This document shows, one piece after another, positions 1-11,046 of a stretch of DNA of 64,000 nt (positions are counted from its first letter, which is position 1; each line of letters starts with the position of its first letter). The position numbers were made by a program, and so were the translations under genes. The notes beneath the pieces were generated by a model, which searched no databases, was not told where the DNA came from, and saw only the letters and a list, made by a program, of their open reading frames with translations. Source of the stretch: Guyparkeria halophila (GTDB taxonomy: Bacteria > Pseudomonadota > Gammaproteobacteria > Halothiobacillales > Halothiobacillaceae); assembly GCF_034479635.1 (NCBI RefSeq), contig NZ_CP140153.1, positions 193,501 through 257,500 on the forward strand, in the 5' to 3' direction.

Positions 1-617
1 TTCACCACGATTTCCAGCGCGCGCTCAAACAGCGCAATGCCCTGCTGCGCCGGGGTCGCCGTGAACCGGCCTGGGATCAGCTCTACCTCGAAACCGCTCG
101 ACGACTCGAGATGGCTCGACGCAGCGTGCTCGCCGATCTCAACCAGCGGATCACCGCCCTGTTGGCGCAGATGCTGCCGGACAGCTCGCTCGCCCTGCGC
201 TACCTGCCCGGCTACCGCCAGGATCTGGATCTCGAGCAAGCCCTGCATCAGGGGGCCGAGCGCGAACGCGATCAGCAGGCCAGCCTGTTCGGCCCCCACC
301 GCGCCGATCTCAAGATCGCGCTGGATGATCACGAGGCCCGCCAGGTCGCCTCCCGTGGCCAGATCAAGATGCTGGTGGTGCTGCTGCATCTGGCGGTGCT
401 CGATCTCTGGGCCGAGGTGCGGGGTGAACCCGCGGTGGTGCTGTTCGACGACCTGGCCTCCGAGCTCGATGCCGACAACCGCCGCCGGGTACTCGACTAT
501 CTCGGCGCCAGCGGTCACCAGGCATTTGTCAGCGTGATCGCCGCCAATGCCATCGATGACGAGGGCGATATCCAGGCGCGCTTTGCCGTCTCGGGAGGGC
601 AGGTCACGCCCGGTTGA
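1..617 (+). CDS. recF: DNA replication and repair protein RecF, C-terminal part
   Basis: RecF is an SMC-like ATPase that loads RecA at gaps on single-stranded DNA. The 5' end lies outside the window; the reading frame starts at base 3 and gives 204 codons before TGA. Seen: the RecF motif FGPHRADLKI, the ABC-type signature SRGQIKMLVVLLHLA, and a Walker B/D-loop stretch FDDLASELD near the C-terminus. These correspond to the last half to 60 percent of a typical 350-370 residue RecF. An ATG inside the frame at 111 is not the true start, because codons before it (RALKQRNALLR) already read as RecF. The downstream neighbour is gyrB, the usual dnaA-dnaN-recF-gyrB order, so oriC is probably close upstream of the window. 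Confidence 0.95.
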   Translation, partial: HHDFQRALKQRNALLRRGRREPAWDQLYLETARRLEMARRSVLADLNQRITALLAQMLPDSSLALRYLPGYRQDLDLEQALHQGAERERDQQASLFGPHRADLKIALDDHEARQVASRGQIKMLVVLLHLAVLDLWAEVRGEPAVVLFDDLASELDADNRRRVLDYLGASGHQAFVSVIAANAIDDEGDIQARFAVSGGQVTPG

Positions 618-681
618 GTCGTATCGCGCCCCCATTGGCAGGCCGATCACCAGTCGGGTCCGAGGTTGGGCGGGAAAATGG
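618..681. other. recF 3' flank without a recognised terminator
   Basis: Short unassigned stretch between the recF stop and the possible gyrB -10. I see no T-run hairpin, so transcription may continue into the repeat and gyrB. Confidence 0.4.
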
Positions 682-687
682 TATGAT
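682..687 (+). promoter_or_regulatory. possible -10 box (TATGAT) upstream of gyrB
   Basis: A TATGAT hexamer in the recF-gyrB gap, a few bases before the left arm of the repeat element at 694. No convincing -35 box is seen at 16-18 bases. If it is used, transcription would begin at about the edge of the repeat and gyrB would have a leader of nearly 400 bases made largely of repeat sequence. Confidence 0.3.
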
Positions 688-693
688 CACTGA

Positions 694-3496
<2,803 letters not shown>

Positions 3497-3550
3497 CCGA
3501 AGCAACTGAATCCCCCGTTGTGGCGGGGTAGCCACGGAGGCGACCGAACC

Positions 3551-4123
3551 ATGGGCATCGCGCTGTCGATCATTGTTTTCCTGCTGGTGCTGATCCTGAT
3601 CTGGGGGATCATCATCTACAACGGTCTGGTGCGACTGAAGCACAACGTCTCGCAGTCCTGGTCGAACATCGACGTGCTGCTGCGTCAGCGTCACGACGAG
3701 TTGCCCAAGCTGGTCGAAACCGCCCGGCAGTACATGCACTACGAGCGCGATACCCTCGAGCGGGTGATGGAGGCGCGCGCGGCGGTCAATGACGCCCAGC
3801 AGCGCGGTGATGTCGGGGCGCTGGGTGGCGCCGAGCAGAGCCTGCGCCTCGGTCTGGGTAATCTGTTCGCGGTGGCCGAGGCCTACCCCGAACTCAAGGC
3901 CAACGAGACCTTCCAGCATCTGCAGCAGCGCATCAGTGGACTGGAGAACGAGATCGCCGATCGGCGCGAGTTCTACAACGCCGCGGTCAACACCAACAAT
4001 ATCCGCATCGAACAGTTCCCGGATGTCCTGATCGCCCAGTTGTTCCGCTTCCGTGCCTTCCGGCTGCTGGAGTTCGATCGCAAGACCACCGAAGACGTCG
4101 ACGTGAAGGCCCTGTTCAACTGA
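3551..4123 (+). CDS. lemA: LemA family protein
   Basis: 190-residue LemA-family protein. One N-terminal membrane segment (about residues 3-25, rich in I/L/V) is followed by a helical region containing the family's NVSQSWSNIDVLLRQRHDELPKLV-like stretch, where long helices form the LemA four-helix fold. The cellular role of LemA is not well defined; related genes often sit with membrane-bound proteases or GIDE-type proteins, and here the next gene, 34 bases downstream on the same strand, encodes a GIDE-domain protein. The ATG at 3551 is chosen because GGAGG lies about 10 bases upstream; an in-frame start 11 codons earlier lacks such a site. Confidence 0.9.
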   Translation: MGIALSIIVFLLVLILIWGIIIYNGLVRLKHNVSQSWSNIDVLLRQRHDELPKLVETARQYMHYERDTLERVMEARAAVNDAQQRGDVGALGGAEQSLRLGLGNLFAVAEAYPELKANETFQHLQQRISGLENEIADRREFYNAAVNTNNIRIEQFPDVLIAQLFRFRAFRLLEFDRKTTEDVDVKALFN

Positions 4124-4157
4124 TCCCGGCCGTCACGCGCCGTCTGGTAGCCGCTCG

Positions 4158-5105
4158 ATGCAGGACGCCATCTCCGATTGGTTGATCGGTCTCGACCCGG
4201 GCTTCTACCTCGTGCTCTGGGCGGGGTTGCTGATCCTGCTGCTGGTCTGCCTGTTCGTCGGGTTTCGCACCCTCGCCCGTGCGCGGATCATCGCGCACAC
4301 CCCCACCGCCAAGCTCCGCTCGGCCGCCCAGGGCTTCAACGAGATCGAGGGTACCGGGAGGGTGATCGACGACCATCCCCTCTACTCGCCGCTGACCTTC
4401 ACCCCGTGTTTGTGGTTCGACATGAAGATCGAGCGGCTCGAGTCCAGCGGCAAGAATCGCAACTGGGTGACCGTCGAGCGACGGGCCAGCGACGCCCTGT
4501 TGCGGATCGACGACGGCACCGGCGAGGCGTTCGTCGATCCGGACCACGCCCGGGTGATCCCGCATTCCAGTCGACGCTGGCGCGAGCGTGCCTCGGCCAC
4601 CGACTGGTCATCGACCTCCTCACTCGGTTTCGGCGGCAAACCGTATCGCTACACCGAACGCCTGCTGCTCCCCGAGCATCCCCTGTACGTGCTTGGCTGG
4701 CTCGAAACCCGTGGCCACCGCAATGATGGTGTATCGGAGCGGGACGTGATCGAACGGCGTCGTCGCGAACTGCTGCAGGAGTGGAAACACGACCCGGCGG
4801 CCCGGGAACGCTTCGATCTGGATGGCGATGGCGAGATCTCGCCGCGCGAATGGGATTGGGCCATGCGCCTGGCCCGGGCGCAGGCCCGAAAGGAGCTCAG
4901 CGAGGCCGATGGCTCCCGGGTCTCGGGCAGCAATACCGTCCATCTCCTGCACCGGCCACGCGGCGGTGAGCCGTTCATCATTTCCGGGCTGCCGCAGGAA
5001 AGCCTGATACGCCGGAAGACCCACAAGGCCGGCGCCTTCATCAGCGCGGCGCTGCTGCTGTTCGTGATCTGGCTGGTCGCCCAGGGGATTCGAGCGCCGT
5101 TTTGA
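4158..5105 (+). CDS. GIDE-domain membrane protein with an EF-hand loop
   Basis: 315 residues. The N-terminus (about 18-38) and C-terminus (about 291-310) each hold a hydrophobic membrane segment. The central region has features of the GIDE/E3-ligase-like domain: EGTGRVIDDHPLYSPLT, RIDDGTGEAFVDPDHARVI and YTERLLLPEHPLYVLGW. Bacterial members usually pair with LemA, as here. Residues 220-231 (DLDGDGEISPRE) match the 12-position calcium-binding EF-hand consensus exactly: D at 1, 3 and 5, G at 6, I at 8 and E at 12. No RING finger is seen, so ubiquitin ligase activity is not implied. The role is likely a membrane-associated binding or quality-control function with LemA, possibly calcium-responsive (inference). 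Confidence 0.75.
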   Translation: MQDAISDWLIGLDPGFYLVLWAGLLILLLVCLFVGFRTLARARIIAHTPTAKLRSAAQGFNEIEGTGRVIDDHPLYSPLTFTPCLWFDMKIERLESSGKNRNWVTVERRASDALLRIDDGTGEAFVDPDHARVIPHSSRRWRERASATDWSSTSSLGFGGKPYRYTERLLLPEHPLYVLGWLETRGHRNDGVSERDVIERRRRELLQEWKHDPAARERFDLDGDGEISPREWDWAMRLARAQARKELSEADGSRVSGSNTVHLLHRPRGGEPFIISGLPQESLIRRKTHKAGAFISAALLLFVIWLVAQGIRAPF

Positions 5106-5181
5106 CGACCCGCAGGTCGCCCGGATTCTGCGAGAATGACCCCAGGATTTCGTCCAAGGTTTTCGCCCGAGGCAGACGCGC

Positions 5182-5973
5182 ATGAACATCGCCAGTTGGA
5201 ACGTCAATTCCCTCAAGGTCCGCCGGCCGCAGGTGCTGGACTGGCTGGCCGACCAGCCCGCCACCCTGCTCGGCTTGCAGGAGCTAAAGCAGCTCGACGA
5301 GGCCATCGATCGCGAGACGATCGAGGTGGCGGGCTATCGCGTGATTGCCAACGGCCAGAAGACCTACAACGGGGTGGCGTGGCTGTATCCCTCCCACTGG
5401 CCGGAACCGACCGACGTGGTCACCGATATCCCCGGCTTCGAGGACCCGCAGCGGCGCGTGATTGCCGCGACCTTCGGCGACCTGCGGGTGATCAACCTGT
5501 ACGTGGTCAATGGCGAGGCGGTCGGTTCCGAGAAATATACCTACAAGCTTTCCTGGCTGGAGGCCCTGACCCGTTGGCTGGCCGAGGAGGCGGGCCGTTA
5601 TGCCAAACGCGTGGTGGTCGGGGATTTCAACATTGCCCCAACGGATGCCGACGTCCATGACCCCGAGGCCTGGCGGGAACGCATCCTCTGCAGCACCCCC
5701 GAGCGCGATGCGCTCGACCGCATTCAAGAGACCGGCTTGATCGACGCCTTCCGCCTGTTCGATCAGCCGGAGAACACCTTTTCCTGGTGGGACTATCGGC
5801 AGGCGAATTTCCGTCGCAATCGCGGCCTTAGGATCGACCTGATCCTGATCAGTGAAGCCTTGCGCGATCAGGCCCGTGCCTGCCAAATCGACGTCGAGCC
5901 GCGCCGCTGGGAGCGCCCGTCGGATCATGCGCCGGTGGTGCTCGAGCTCGACCACGGCGCGCCCGGCAGCTGA
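5182..5973 (+). CDS. xthA: exodeoxyribonuclease III (first copy)
   Basis: 263-residue member of the endonuclease/exonuclease/phosphatase (EEP) superfamily, ExoIII branch, cleaving 5' to AP sites in base-excision repair and degrading 3' ends. Seen: N-terminal MNIASWNVNSLKVR, metal-binding glutamate in LLGLQELK, VVVGDFNIAPTDADV in the middle, FSWWDYR, and the C-terminal SDHAPVVLEL with the catalytic Asp-His pair. Length fits the family (about 260-270). It has its own ATG at 5182 after a 76-base gap from the GIDE gene. A second ExoIII-type gene is at 22267, so the two probably have distinct substrate roles. Confidence 0.93.
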   Translation: MNIASWNVNSLKVRRPQVLDWLADQPATLLGLQELKQLDEAIDRETIEVAGYRVIANGQKTYNGVAWLYPSHWPEPTDVVTDIPGFEDPQRRVIAATFGDLRVINLYVVNGEAVGSEKYTYKLSWLEALTRWLAEEAGRYAKRVVVGDFNIAPTDADVHDPEAWRERILCSTPERDALDRIQETGLIDAFRLFDQPENTFSWWDYRQANFRRNRGLRIDLILISEALRDQARACQIDVEPRRWERPSDHAPVVLELDHGAPGS

Positions 5974-5999
5974 TCTTGGCCCGGTCGGCCTAGTCCGGG

Positions 6000-8873
6000 C
6001 TAGTCAGGGTTATCCCCGTCGGCCCCCGGTGGCAGGCAACCGATCAAGGCCTGCCATTGATCGATCACGATCTGTCGTTCGTCCTCGTACGCCTGCGCCT
6101 CGACCACCGAGCGGCTGCCCATCAGGGCTTGGTGATGGCCGGCGTCCCGCAAGGTTCGGTAGGCCTGGATCAGCGCCTCACTGGCCTCGACGTCAATCAA
6201 CCCGGCGTTTCTGAGCGAGTTGAGCTGCCGGATGTTGTCCGTGAACTCGAGGATGTCCGGGTGTTCGGCGGCATGGCGGAGCAACAGGTACTGCACCAGG
6301 AATTCGATGTCGGTGATGCCGCCGACGTCGCGCTTGAGATGGAACAGCCCGACGGGTGTGGGCGTCTGGTTTACCCGCATCTTGCGACGCATGTTCACCA
6401 CGGCTTCGCGCAGTTGGGCCGGATCCCGGCTCTGGGTCAGTGTCTGACGCCGAATCTCGGCGAAGGTCTCGCCTACCGAGTTGGTCCCGGCGACGAAACG
6501 CGCGCGGCACATGGCCTGCACTTCCCACACCCAGGCGTGTTCGGCCTGGTACTGGGAAAAGGCATTCACCGACGAGACCAGCAGACCGCCGACCCCGTCG
6601 GGGCGCAGGCGCGTATCGACCTCGTAGAGCACACCGGCGGGTGTGCGGATGCTGAGGGTATGAATGATCTTCTGGGCTAGCCGGGCGAAATAGAGGCTGT
6701 TGTCGATTGAACGATCCCCGTCGGTGACCGCCTCGCGATCGGTGGAATCGTGCAGGAAGACCACGTCGAGATCCGAGCCGTAACCGAGTTCGATCCCGCC
6801 GAGCTTGCCGTAGCCGATGATGGCGAGCCCCGGCGTGAATGCCTCGCCGGCGTCGTTGACCGCGCCGGGCTTGCCGTGGCGTGCCTCGATCTGCTCCCGC
6901 GCGCGCTGGTGAACCGCCTCGAGGATCACCTCGGCGATCCAGGTGAGCTGGTCGGATACCCGCATGACCGGCAGGGCGCCGACCACGTCCGCGGCGGCCA
7001 CCCGCAGCGTCGCCAGCTGCTTGAAACGGCGCAGTTCGTCGAGGCTGCGTTCCTCGTCGTGCGGACACTTGCCCAGCAGCTCGTCCAGTTCTTTTGCCAA
7101 TTCGCTCTTGTTGGGCGGGGCATACAGGGTTTCGGGATCGATCAGCTCATCGAGAAGAATCGGGTGCTGCGTCAGCAACGAGGCAATCCACGGACTGCCG
7201 TGGACCAGCCGCACCAGTTGCCGGCGGGCCTGGGGCTGTTCGATCAGCAACGCGACGTAGACCGAGCGACGCAGGATGGCCGTGAGCAGGTCGAGCATGC
7301 GATCGAGGATGGCGACCTGCCCCTGGTAGGTGCTGATGTCACGCAGCAGATCGGGCATCAGTTCGTCGAGGCGCTGGGCCACGGTGCCGCTGATCGCTGG
7401 CGCCTGGGTGTCGCGCCACGACGAGAGATGGCGCTCCAGAGCGGCGGCCTGTTCGAAGCCGTGACGTTCGAGGATGGCCACGCGATCGGCGACATCACCC
7501 AGTCCGTTCCAGACCTGTTCCAGTGGCTCCTCGCTTTCGTCGCCGTCGCTGGGCAGACGCAACACCTCGGAGAAATGCCCGTGGATGCGATCACGGTGCT
7601 GGTCGAGGGCGTACAGGAACGAACCCCAGTCGTCGAATCCCATCGCGATCGCCAGGCGCAATTGATCGAACTTGTTGTCCGGCAGGGTCTGCGTCTGATG
7701 GTCGTAAAGCATCTGCAGGCGGTTCTCGGCGCGACGCAGGAAATCGTAGCCGACGGTGAGATCGGCGACGGTATCCGCTTCCAGTTCGCCCATCTCCGCG
7801 AGGATGGCGAGCACCGGGATCAGGCGACGTGCCTGCAGTTCTGGCTCGCGGCCGCCGCGCAGCAACTGGAACAGCTGGCCGATGAACTCGATCTCGCGGA
7901 TGCCGCCGGGACCGAGCTTGATGTTGTTGTGCATGGCGGCATCGGTCATCTCGCGTTCGATCATGCGCTTCATCTCGCGCAGTTGGCTGAACGCGCCGAA
8001 GTCGAGGTAACGGCGGAAGACAAACGGCCGCAGCATGTCCATCAGTTCGCGGCCCGCCTCCTGGTCGCCGGCAATCACGCGTGCCTTGATCCAGGCATAG
8101 CGTTCCCACTCGCGCCCCCGCGTGGCGTAGTAGAGCTCCAATCCGTCGAAGCTCATCGCCAGTGGTCCCTCGTCGCCGTTGGGTCGCAGACGCATGTCGA
8201 CCCGGAAGACGAAGCCGTGGCCGGTCTTCTCGTCGAGTGAGCGGATCAGCCGCTGGCCCAGCCGGATGAAGTACTCCGCGTTGCTGATCGCCTTGTGGCC
8301 ATCAGTCTCGCCTTCCTCGGCGTAGGCGAAGATCAGGTCGATGTCCGAGGAATAGTTGAGCTCGTCGCCGCCGAGCTTGCCCATGCCGATCACGACCATG
8401 CCGATCGGCTCGCCGTTCGGCCCGCGGGGCTGGCCGAAGCGGGCCTGCAGGTGGTGTTCGTGGTAGGCCAGCGCCTCGGCGACGCAGAAGTCGGCGAGCT
8501 TCGACAGCGACCGCAGGGTGGCGTCGGTGTCATCGATGCCGTTGAGATCGCGCCAGGCGATCAGGATCATCTCGCGCCGACGCAGGCGTCGCAGCTCACG
8601 CCCGAAGGCCGCGGGTTCCAGCGCCCGGCGCTCATCGAGCGAGCCGCTGAGCCGTTCGAAACGGGTCTCGAGTCCGTCGCCCAGGAAGCCGTCGCTGCAT
8701 CCGTCGAGCACGTAAGCGAGGATGCCGGGTTCGGCGGCCAGGCTTTGCTGGATGAACGGGCTGCAGCGCAGCACATGGTCGAGCTGGGCGCGTTGCGCGG
8801 GGGTCGGTGAGGCGGCCTGGTCCAGTTGATCAAGCAGCGTCTGTTCGGGGGTGATTTCGTCGAGGTCGGACAC
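6000..8873 (-). CDS. glnE: bifunctional glutamine synthetase adenylyltransferase/adenylyl-removing enzyme
   Basis: 957 residues, typical for GlnE (about 945), which adenylylates glutamine synthetase and removes AMP from it in response to PII. It has two nucleotidyltransferase halves, each with the GxGKLGGxE...SD.D signature: GMGKLGGDELNYSSDIDL in the N-terminal (deadenylylating) half and GYGKLGGIELGYGSDLD in the C-terminal half. The glutamine synthetase adenylyltransferase motif FGGFFGIREIEF-like is represented by GPGGIREIEFIGQLFQ and GGITDIEFLVQYLL. The start codon is GTG; no in-frame ATG is available just upstream. It is a single-gene unit, convergent with xthA. Confidence 0.97.
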   Translation of the reverse strand: MSDLDEITPEQTLLDQLDQAASPTPAQRAQLDHVLRCSPFIQQSLAAEPGILAYVLDGCSDGFLGDGLETRFERLSGSLDERRALEPAAFGRELRRLRRREMILIAWRDLNGIDDTDATLRSLSKLADFCVAEALAYHEHHLQARFGQPRGPNGEPIGMVVIGMGKLGGDELNYSSDIDLIFAYAEEGETDGHKAISNAEYFIRLGQRLIRSLDEKTGHGFVFRVDMRLRPNGDEGPLAMSFDGLELYYATRGREWERYAWIKARVIAGDQEAGRELMDMLRPFVFRRYLDFGAFSQLREMKRMIEREMTDAAMHNNIKLGPGGIREIEFIGQLFQLLRGGREPELQARRLIPVLAILAEMGELEADTVADLTVGYDFLRRAENRLQMLYDHQTQTLPDNKFDQLRLAIAMGFDDWGSFLYALDQHRDRIHGHFSEVLRLPSDGDESEEPLEQVWNGLGDVADRVAILERHGFEQAAALERHLSSWRDTQAPAISGTVAQRLDELMPDLLRDISTYQGQVAILDRMLDLLTAILRRSVYVALLIEQPQARRQLVRLVHGSPWIASLLTQHPILLDELIDPETLYAPPNKSELAKELDELLGKCPHDEERSLDELRRFKQLATLRVAAADVVGALPVMRVSDQLTWIAEVILEAVHQRAREQIEARHGKPGAVNDAGEAFTPGLAIIGYGKLGGIELGYGSDLDVVFLHDSTDREAVTDGDRSIDNSLYFARLAQKIIHTLSIRTPAGVLYEVDTRLRPDGVGGLLVSSVNAFSQYQAEHAWVWEVQAMCRARFVAGTNSVGETFAEIRRQTLTQSRDPAQLREAVVNMRRKMRVNQTPTPVGLFHLKRDVGGITDIEFLVQYLLLRHAAEHPDILEFTDNIRQLNSLRNAGLIDVEASEALIQAYRTLRDAGHHQALMGSRSVVEAQAYEDERQIVIDQWQALIGCLPPGADGDNPD

Positions 8874-8908
8874 GGGGATCGGCCTGTCGGTTGATGAGGG
8901 ATGGCTCG

Positions 8909-8914
8909 ATCATA
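8909..8914 (-). promoter_or_regulatory. possible -10 box (TATGAT) for glnE
   Basis: On the minus strand TATGAT lies 36-41 bases upstream of the glnE GTG start. No good -35 hexamer is seen at 16-18 bases, so the call rests on the -10 match and position only. Confidence 0.35.
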
Positions 8915-8978
8915 CGCCTTGCCGTTGCTTCGGTGCAGGATGGCGGAGCCATGGCTGGGGCCATGTTCGAGCGGGCAC

Positions 8979-9013
8979 AAAAAAGCCCCGGCCCTCGAAA
9001 GGGTACCGGGGCG
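8979..9013 (-). terminator. rho-independent terminator of the DsrE-like gene
   Basis: On the minus strand a GC-rich stem (GCCCCGG...CCGGGGC with further pairing of CCCT/AGGG and a TTCGA-type loop) is followed by six T residues. It starts about 20 bases after the stop of the DsrE-like gene, in the right orientation to end its transcript before glnE. Confidence 0.85.
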
Positions 9014-9034
9014 CCTTGCGCGAGAGGTCCTGCC

Positions 9035-9511
9035 TTACGGACGAACCAGCACGTAACCGGCGTCGACCAGGTCGAGGATGCGGGCAATGCCGGCCTCGAC
9101 CGGCTGGGCGGCCGAGTTCATCTCGGGCTCCTTGCCCAGCTTGCGCGTCGCGCCGGCAATCGAGTTCTTGCAGGCGGAAAAGCGCACGCCTTGATCGGCG
9201 AGTGACTGGATGCGCTCGGCGTGATGGTTGTTGGCAAACAGCATGCTGATGCCGGGACCGAAGGCAACCACTTCCACGTCGATCTGGTCCGGGCCACCAC
9301 GCGCCTTGAGGACGTTGTTGGCGACGTTGAGTACCAGGTTCTGGCGTTGCAGATCGCTTTCGGTGATCTGCAGGACCAGGTGTTCCTGGGCCAACGTACT
9401 ACCGCCGACCTGCTTGATCTTTTCCATATCGGCGGCATGCACGGCACTGCCGAAGGAAAACGCTGCGAGCAGCATCAGCCACGCGGCCGGGAACAGGGAA
9501 CGAACTTTCAT
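9035..9511 (-). CDS. periplasmic DsrE/DsrF-like family protein
   Basis: 158 residues. A Sec-type signal peptide is evident (MKVRS, then a hydrophobic stretch, then SAVHAA with cleavage around residue 26). The mature part has the DsrE-like pattern: QNLVLNVANNVLKARG, then VEVVAFGPGISMLF, and QGVRFSACKNSI with a single conserved cysteine, as in the small DsrE-like family formerly called DUF1791. Cytoplasmic DsrE proteins take part in sulfur relay; a secreted version may handle sulfur species or bind small molecules in the periplasm, but its job is not established. AAGGAGG lies just upstream of the ATG. It is monocistronic, with its own terminator. Confidence 0.8.
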   Translation of the reverse strand: MKVRSLFPAAWLMLLAAFSFGSAVHAADMEKIKQVGGSTLAQEHLVLQITESDLQRQNLVLNVANNVLKARGGPDQIDVEVVAFGPGISMLFANNHHAERIQSLADQGVRFSACKNSIAGATRKLGKEPEMNSAAQPVEAGIARILDLVDAGYVLVRP

Positions 9512-9922
9512 GAAAATCCTCCTTGAGTGGTTTTCGTGGTTTTCTAATTGTCACGGGTGTGAATTGCATCCCGTCGATCAGCATACGCCCGAGCAAACGG
9601 AATCGCAGCCCTTTAGTCGGTTAATTATCAAATGGGGTATCAACGAATCTTGGGGCAAAATCGATCGCGAGGTGGGCTTTTTTGCGATGCGGCACGCAGC
9701 CCAAGGTCCCGTTGGCCAAGCTGTTGACCTGACGCTATTTTTTAGCGAACATATCGATTATTCGATCGGTGGGCTCTCTGCCTGCCCCGTCCCCGCGTGG
9801 CTGCGACGTTGCCCAGCTCGTTGCCGATTTGTGTCCGGACGGACCGTCGACCCAATCCAATCTTCATGGCATGCCAGACGACCCGTCGCATGCCGTGGCG
9901 CAGGCGTTGTTGCTCAGATTAC
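9512..9922. other. 411-bp AT-richer intergenic region
   Basis: The divergent gap between the DsrE-like gene (minus) and the phosphatase gene (plus). It is clearly more AT-rich than its surroundings. It contains TTGACC at 9724-9729 followed by a T-run, a possible -35 for the phosphatase, but no convincing -10 at the right spacing. Promoters for both genes should lie here. No coding region or RNA gene was recognised. Confidence 0.5.
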
Positions 9923-10780
9923 ATGACGTTATTCAAACAGCTTTTGAAGAACCCGCGGGGTCGGGATTTCATCGTCGGCGATCTGCACGGCAGTCGGCCG
10001 CTGCTGGAAAAGATCCTCGCCAAGCACGACTTTTCCCCCGAGCGGGATCGTGTCATTGCCGTGGGGGATCTGATCGATTTCGGCGAGGATTCGCTGGGCA
10101 CGCTGCGCCTGCTGGGCGAGCCCTGGTTTTTCTCGGTGGCCGGCAACCACGAGCGGGTGATCGCCAATCATCGCGACGCGCTCGCCGAACGATGCCTGAC
10201 CAAGAGCCAGCGCGCCGACCTCAAGGCGATGGGCTCGGCTTGGCTACTGGAGCCCTACGACAAGCTCAACGACGACAAGTGGGACGACCTGATCACCGAG
10301 GTGATGAACCTGATCAGCCAGATGCCGTTGATGATCCAGGTCGGCAATGGACCGGCGGCCGTCGGGGTGGTGCACGCCGAGTTGCCGCTATGGGACTGGG
10401 ACCAGAACATCGCCCGGCTCGAGCGGGTCAAGAAGCTCAGCTACTGGGGCTCGGCAAAGGCCGATCCGCAGCTCGACACGATGCTCTGGGGGCGCTCGCA
10501 GGTCCACGAGGTGCTTGACGGACGCCGCCCGGAACGCAGCGTGCGCGGTATCGACTGGGTCATCGCCGGGCACACGATTACCGGCCAGCCGGTGCGTGAC
10601 GGCAATCGCCTCTGGATCGATTGCGGCGCCTGGGACGAACGCCCCGGTCGGGGACTGACGCTGGTCGAGGTGGGTGACACCCTGGCCGTGAGCGCGCACT
10701 ACCACGATCCCAGTGTGCGGACCCACCGGTTCGTGCGCCGCGGGCATCACTTCCATTCCGTGATTGACGCGACCGGCTGA
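9923..10780 (+). CDS. PPP-type serine/threonine phosphatase or related metallophosphoesterase
   Basis: 285 residues of the calcineurin-like PPP family (PrpA/PrpB/lambda phosphatase branch). Seen: GDLHG (19-23), GDLIDFG (48-54) and GNHE (74-77), which carry the Asp, His and Asn ligands of the dinuclear metal site, and later histidines in VVHAEL and IAGHT. In most relatives the second motif ends DRG, where Arg contacts the phosphate; here that position is Phe, so activity or substrate may differ. Start choice: the ATG at 9923 gives MTLFKQLLKN directly before the first motif; the 42 upstream codons lack homology-like features. A 60-codon ORF follows after five bases and is probably co-transcribed. 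Confidence 0.82.
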   Translation: MTLFKQLLKNPRGRDFIVGDLHGSRPLLEKILAKHDFSPERDRVIAVGDLIDFGEDSLGTLRLLGEPWFFSVAGNHERVIANHRDALAERCLTKSQRADLKAMGSAWLLEPYDKLNDDKWDDLITEVMNLISQMPLMIQVGNGPAAVGVVHAELPLWDWDQNIARLERVKKLSYWGSAKADPQLDTMLWGRSQVHEVLDGRRPERSVRGIDWVIAGHTITGQPVRDGNRLWIDCGAWDERPGRGLTLVEVGDTLAVSAHYHDPSVRTHRFVRRGHHFHSVIDATG

Positions 10781-10785
10781 TCCCC

Positions 10786-10968
10786 ATGTCTGATCTCGAT
10801 CGTTTTTCTCTGACGGACCTGCGTCGCCTGATCGACGTGGCGCGCGCGGAACTCGACCGCCGCGACAGCGAACCGGTTGACGAACAGACGGCGCTCAAGT
10901 CGCTGGAGTTGGAGCTCAAGCGACATCATCGGCGCAAGAACGAGGATCGCTTCGACCCCTTTGCCTGA
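10786..10968 (+). CDS. small hypothetical protein (60 aa)
   Basis: Not recognised. A short, highly charged, helix-prone protein beginning [17 protein letters not shown] and ending DRFDPFA, with no membrane segment or cysteines. It begins five bases after the phosphatase stop codon and ends just before a terminator, so it appears to be the last gene of a two-gene unit. Codon use looks like its neighbours. It may be a partner or regulator of the phosphatase, but only position supports that. Confidence 0.55.
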   Translation: MSDLDRFSLTDLRRLIDVARAELDRRDSEPVDEQTALKSLELELKRHHRRKNEDRFDPFA

Positions 10969-10991
10969 TCCCACGACGGAACCGATCCCCA

Positions 10992-11024
10992 TGAAAAAGG
11001 CCCTTCAATCGAAGGGCCTTTTCG
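10992..11024. terminator. bidirectional rho-independent terminator
   Basis: A ten-base perfect stem AAGGCCCTTC / GAAGGGCCTT (10997-11006 with 11011-11020) and a four-base loop, with A-run on the left and T-run on the right. It lies between the convergent small ORF (plus) and purH (minus), so it can serve both. Confidence 0.88.
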
Positions 11025-11046
11025 TGTCCGGACCGCCAAGCCGTGC

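Noticed and set aside
4158-5105. RING-type ubiquitin ligase
   Set aside because: GIDE similarity alone; the Cys/His RING finger is absent.
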